64,000 nt of DNA from CAYRTV01 sp964505785 (GTDB taxonomy: Bacteria > Acidobacteriota > Aminicenantia > Aminicenantales > Aminicenantaceae). The position numbers and the translations under genes were made by a program. Below are positions 61,689 through 64,000 of this stretch, piece after piece. A model generated the notes under the pieces. It worked only from the letters and a program-made list of their open reading frames with translations, searched no databases and was not told the DNA's origin. Position 1 is the first letter of the stretch. Every line of letters begins with the position of its first letter. The stretch lies in contig CAZDJZ010000002.1 in assembly GCA_964505785.1 (NCBI GenBank), positions 62,001 to 126,000 of the forward strand. The letters are read 5' to 3'.

Positions 61689-62558
61689 TCAGGAAAGGGC
61701 TTGTTTTATTTTTGCTCCCATTTCAGATGGAGATTCAGCAACCAGGACTCCAGCGGATTTCAGTGCATTCATTTTGTCTTCTGCAGTCCCTTTGCCGCCT
61801 GCGATAATGGCTCCGGCGTGTCCCATTCTTCGTCCGGGAGGAGCCGTTTGCCCGGCGATGAAGCTGACAACAGGTTTGGGAAATTCTTTTTTGATATATT
61901 CCGCGGCTTCTTCTTCCGCACTGCCTCCGATTTCTCCGATAAGAACAATTGCCTCGGTATTTTCATCGTGTTTAAACATATCTAGAAGATCAATATATTT
62001 TAACCCGATAATCGGATCGCCTCCGATTCCAATAGCCGTGGATTGGCCGAAACCGGCTTCAGATACCTGTTGAACCGCTTCATACGTTAAAGTCCCGGAT
62101 CTGGAAATAATTCCGATCGATCCCTGGGTGTGGATATGGCCGGGCATAATTCCGATTTTGCATTTACCCGGGGATATGATTCCGGGGGTATTAGGACCTA
62201 TGAGATGGGTCTTTTTTGTCTTGAGGAACTGCTTGACTTTAATCATATCAAAGGTGGGAATTCCTTCGGTTATACACACCACCAAGTCAACACCGGCATC
62301 AGCGGATTCCATTATGGCGTCAGCAGCGAAAAAAGGCGGAACAAAAATCGCGGAGACATTTGCACCTTCTTGCTTTACGGCTTCTTCAACAGTGTTATAG
62401 ACAGGAACATTCAAGTGATTTTGGCCTCCTTTTCCAGGAGTAACACCTGCAACGACTTTAGTTCCATACTCCTGCATTTTCTGGGTATGGAAAGTCCCTT
62501 CAGAACCAGTTATCCCTTGAACAGCTACCCGGGTTTTTTCATCTATCAAAATGCTCAT
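61689..62558 (-). CDS. sucD: Succinyl-CoA synthetase, alpha subunit
   Basis: A 289-aa alpha subunit. CoA-binding motif QGITGSEGTFHTQKM, GGKGQNHL region, GIISRSGTLTYEA, and the phosphohistidine site GHAGAIIAGGKGTAEDK are all present. Length is typical. With the beta subunit it interconverts succinyl-CoA and succinate with substrate-level nucleoside triphosphate formation in the TCA cycle. It follows sucC after 13 bases on the minus strand. Confidence 0.97.
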   Translation of the reverse strand: MSILIDEKTRVAVQGITGSEGTFHTQKMQEYGTKVVAGVTPGKGGQNHLNVPVYNTVEEAVKQEGANVSAIFVPPFFAADAIMESADAGVDLVVCITEGIPTFDMIKVKQFLKTKKTHLIGPNTPGIISPGKCKIGIMPGHIHTQGSIGIISRSGTLTYEAVQQVSEAGFGQSTAIGIGGDPIIGLKYIDLLDMFKHDENTEAIVLIGEIGGSAEEEAAEYIKKEFPKPVVSFIAGQTAPPGRRMGHAGAIIAGGKGTAEDKMNALKSAGVLVAESPSEMGAKIKQALS

Positions 62559-62571
62559 AGTTGACTCCTTA

Positions 62572-63732
62572 TCATGATTTAGCTAGGGGAACGACTTTTT
62601 CAGCCGCCTCTTTCATACTGGATGCAGATTGAAAATCCAGTCCGGACTCTTTCAGGATTTTTTTTCCCTGCTCAACATTTGTCCCTTCCAAGCGAACCAC
62701 CATGGGAATATTGAGATTGAGATCCCGAGCTGCGTTGACTATTCCGCCGGCGACTAAATCACAGCGGACAATGCCTCCGAAAATATTTATCAATGCGGCT
62801 TTCACGTCTTCATCCGATACAAGGATGCGAAAAGCATTTTTTACGGCTTCTTCATTTACACCGCCGCCGACATCAAGAAAATTAGCCGGGCTGCCGCCAT
62901 GATGCATTATAATATCCATGGTTGCCATAGCCAGTCCGGCGCCGTTGACCATGCATCCGACATTACCATCAAGCTTGATATAATTCAGGTCATATTTGGA
63001 GGCTTCCACTTCCAGGGGCTCTTCTTCAGTTAAATCCCGCATTTCTGCGATTTCAGGATGGCGCTTAAGAGCATTGTCATCAAAGTTCATTTTGGCGTCA
63101 AGAGCTAACACATCCCCTTGTTTGGTGATGAGAAGGGGGTTGATTTCAGCTAAAGAGGCATCACTGGATTGAAAAGCCTTATAAAGCGCCATGAAAAACT
63201 TGACACCCTGTTTGAGTGTGCTGCCGCTCAAGCCCAGTTTAAAGGCGAGTTTCCGGGCCTGAAAGCCGAGTAGTCCTGTTGCTGTATTTACATATTCCTT
63301 GAAAATAAGTTCCGGGGTTTCGGCTGCGACTTTTTCAATTTCAACTCCACCTTCGGAAGAGGCCATGATAACCGGCGATTCTGTGGCGCGGTCGATCACG
63401 ATTCCGAGATAGAGCTCCCTTTCGATGTCAAGGGCTTCTTCCACCAGCACCCGCCTCACTAATTTTCCTTCCGGACCGGTCTGATGAGTCACGAGGTTCA
63501 TTCCAATGATATCGGATGCTAAAGTTCGGGCCTCCTCCGGGTTTTTCGCAAGTTTGACTCCGCCGCCTTTACCCCGGCCGCCCGCATGGATTTGAGCCTT
63601 GACCACCACCTTCGGCCCGATTCTTTTTGCAATTTCAAGAACTTGTTCTGGTGTCTCAGCCACTTCTCCGCGGGGAATTCGAACACCGAATTTGCTGAGA
63701 ATTTGTTTGGCTTGGAATTCATGAATTTTCAT
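62572..63732 (-). CDS. sucC: Succinyl-CoA synthetase, beta subunit
   Basis: A 386-aa beta subunit with an N-terminal ATP-grasp domain (KIHEFQAKQILSKFGV, AQIHAGGRGKGGGVKLAK) and the C-terminal ligase domain ending in NIFGGIVRCDLVAGGIV and VRLEGTNVEQGKKIL. The residues around KMNFDDNAL bind Mg2+. The start at 63732 has GGGGAAAT upstream. It opens the sucCD pair; a further gene on the same strand enters the window from the right, separated by a repeat and a hairpin. Confidence 0.97.
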   Translation of the reverse strand: MKIHEFQAKQILSKFGVRIPRGEVAETPEQVLEIAKRIGPKVVVKAQIHAGGRGKGGGVKLAKNPEEARTLASDIIGMNLVTHQTGPEGKLVRRVLVEEALDIERELYLGIVIDRATESPVIMASSEGGVEIEKVAAETPELIFKEYVNTATGLLGFQARKLAFKLGLSGSTLKQGVKFFMALYKAFQSSDASLAEINPLLITKQGDVLALDAKMNFDDNALKRHPEIAEMRDLTEEEPLEVEASKYDLNYIKLDGNVGCMVNGAGLAMATMDIIMHHGGSPANFLDVGGGVNEEAVKNAFRILVSDEDVKAALINIFGGIVRCDLVAGGIVNAARDLNLNIPMVVRLEGTNVEQGKKILKESGLDFQSASSMKEAAEKVVPLAKS

Positions 63733-63772
63733 ATTATTTCCCCTTTGTTAAGATTATCTAACCTGATTCATT

Positions 63773-63857
63773 GCTTAGCCTGGACTATCCATGAAATAAT
63801 TGCGGTGTTTTTGCAACTCTGCGGGAATTACTGGATTGTGAATAATTCAGGCTGAAC
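63773..63857. repeat. Short complete copy of the dispersed repeat
   Basis: GCTTAGCCTGGACTATCCAT at the left and GTGAATAATTCAGGCTGAA at the right are inverted copies of each other with a few differences. TTGCGGTGTTTTTGCAA lies just inside the left end, as in the two long copies. The whole unit is about 85 bases, so it looks like a deletion derivative of the 400-base element. It is upstream of sucC. Confidence 0.6.
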
Positions 63858-63904
63858 AATCGTATTTGTGTACAAGTTACCTATTTCCGGCAATGAAAGT
63901 ATCA

Positions 63905-63938
63905 GGAACCGGGAAAACAATGGTGTTGTCCCGGTTCC
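63905..63938. terminator. Strong hairpin, possible terminator
   Basis: GGAACCGGGA (63905-63914) pairs with TCCCGGTTCC (63929-63938) over a 14-base loop. It lies about 20 bases past the stop of the gene entering from the right on the minus strand. There is no uninterrupted T-run right after the stem on either strand, so intrinsic termination is likely but not certain. Confidence 0.5.
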
Positions 63939-63958
63939 CGTTAAAAACAATAAGTCTT

Positions 63959-64000
63959 TTAACGCTGATATTCCTTTTTGCCTTCTTCGTAGAGATCACC
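63959..64000 (-). CDS. C-terminal 13 codons of a gene running in from the right
   Basis: On the minus strand the last 42 bases read GDLYEEGKKEYQR followed by TAA (63961-63959). The charged helical ending and the hairpin just downstream fit a real gene end. Too little is visible to name it; a TCA-cycle enzyme would fit beside sucCD, but that is a guess. Confidence 0.4.
   Translation of the reverse strand, partial: GDLYEEGKKEYQR

Overview
The window looks like chromosome from an anaerobic or microaerophilic Gram-negative bacterium of the Acidobacteriota/Candidatus Aminicenantes type. This is inference. It rests on an Oar-like TonB-dependent receptor with an N-terminal carboxypeptidase-regulatory domain, lipoprotein S9 peptidases and glycosidases, ABC permeases of the MacB/FtsX type, an octahaem cytochrome, an iron-sulfur aldo/keto reductase, and many short intergenic repeats. 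I see no rRNA, tRNA, CRISPR array, prophage or transposase gene.

Region 1 (1-14445) is the most unusual part. A divergent control region (234-584) holds two copies of the 10-mer ACGTTAACGC, each just downstream of a possible sigma-70 promoter, which is how LacI-family repressors are often placed. One promoter reads left into a truncated membrane-anchored gene. The other reads right into a tight seven-gene operon: a GH127-like protein that has lost its nucleophile cysteine, a secreted protein resembling (alpha/alpha)6 glycosidases, a 940-aa secreted protein (tentatively DUF5695), a stand-alone copy of that protein's N-terminal domain, another secreted six-hairpin-like protein, a cytoplasmic GH63/MGH1-like glycosidase, and a neurotransmitter:sodium symporter (NSS). 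It reads as an uncharacterised system for degrading and importing a glycan or glycoconjugate.

Region 2 (14536-33286) is mixed: a class III aminotransferase, a decayed alpha/beta hydrolase, a CPA2 antiporter, a secreted Ntn-hydrolase, a DUF1848 radical-SAM-like protein, a THEP1-type NTPase, two aldo/keto reductases, an octahaem cytochrome c with its membrane cytochrome b, a GH29 alpha-L-fucosidase, an orphan FtsX-type permease, a P2-type Ca2+ ATPase and a methyltransferase.

Region 3 (33287-43994) has an S9B peptidase, an intact GH127 beta-L-arabinofuranosidase lipoprotein, a DUF885 gene interrupted by one in-frame TAA, and the TonB receptor. It is flanked by two copies, in opposite orientation, of a roughly 400-bp non-coding repeat with inverted-repeat ends.

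Region 4 (43995-64000) is housekeeping: a nitroreductase, the TldD/PmbA protease pair, an opine-dehydrogenase-family enzyme, a flippase-like membrane protein, NAD biosynthesis (nadC-nadB), the ileS-lspA-lgt-rluD-type operon, an EF-G-like GTPase, a DUF4405 membrane protein, a PHP phosphoesterase and succinyl-CoA synthetase (sucC-sucD). Ends of the repeat family (core TTAGCCTGAATTATTCAT) recur between genes throughout and in places supply gene stop codons.
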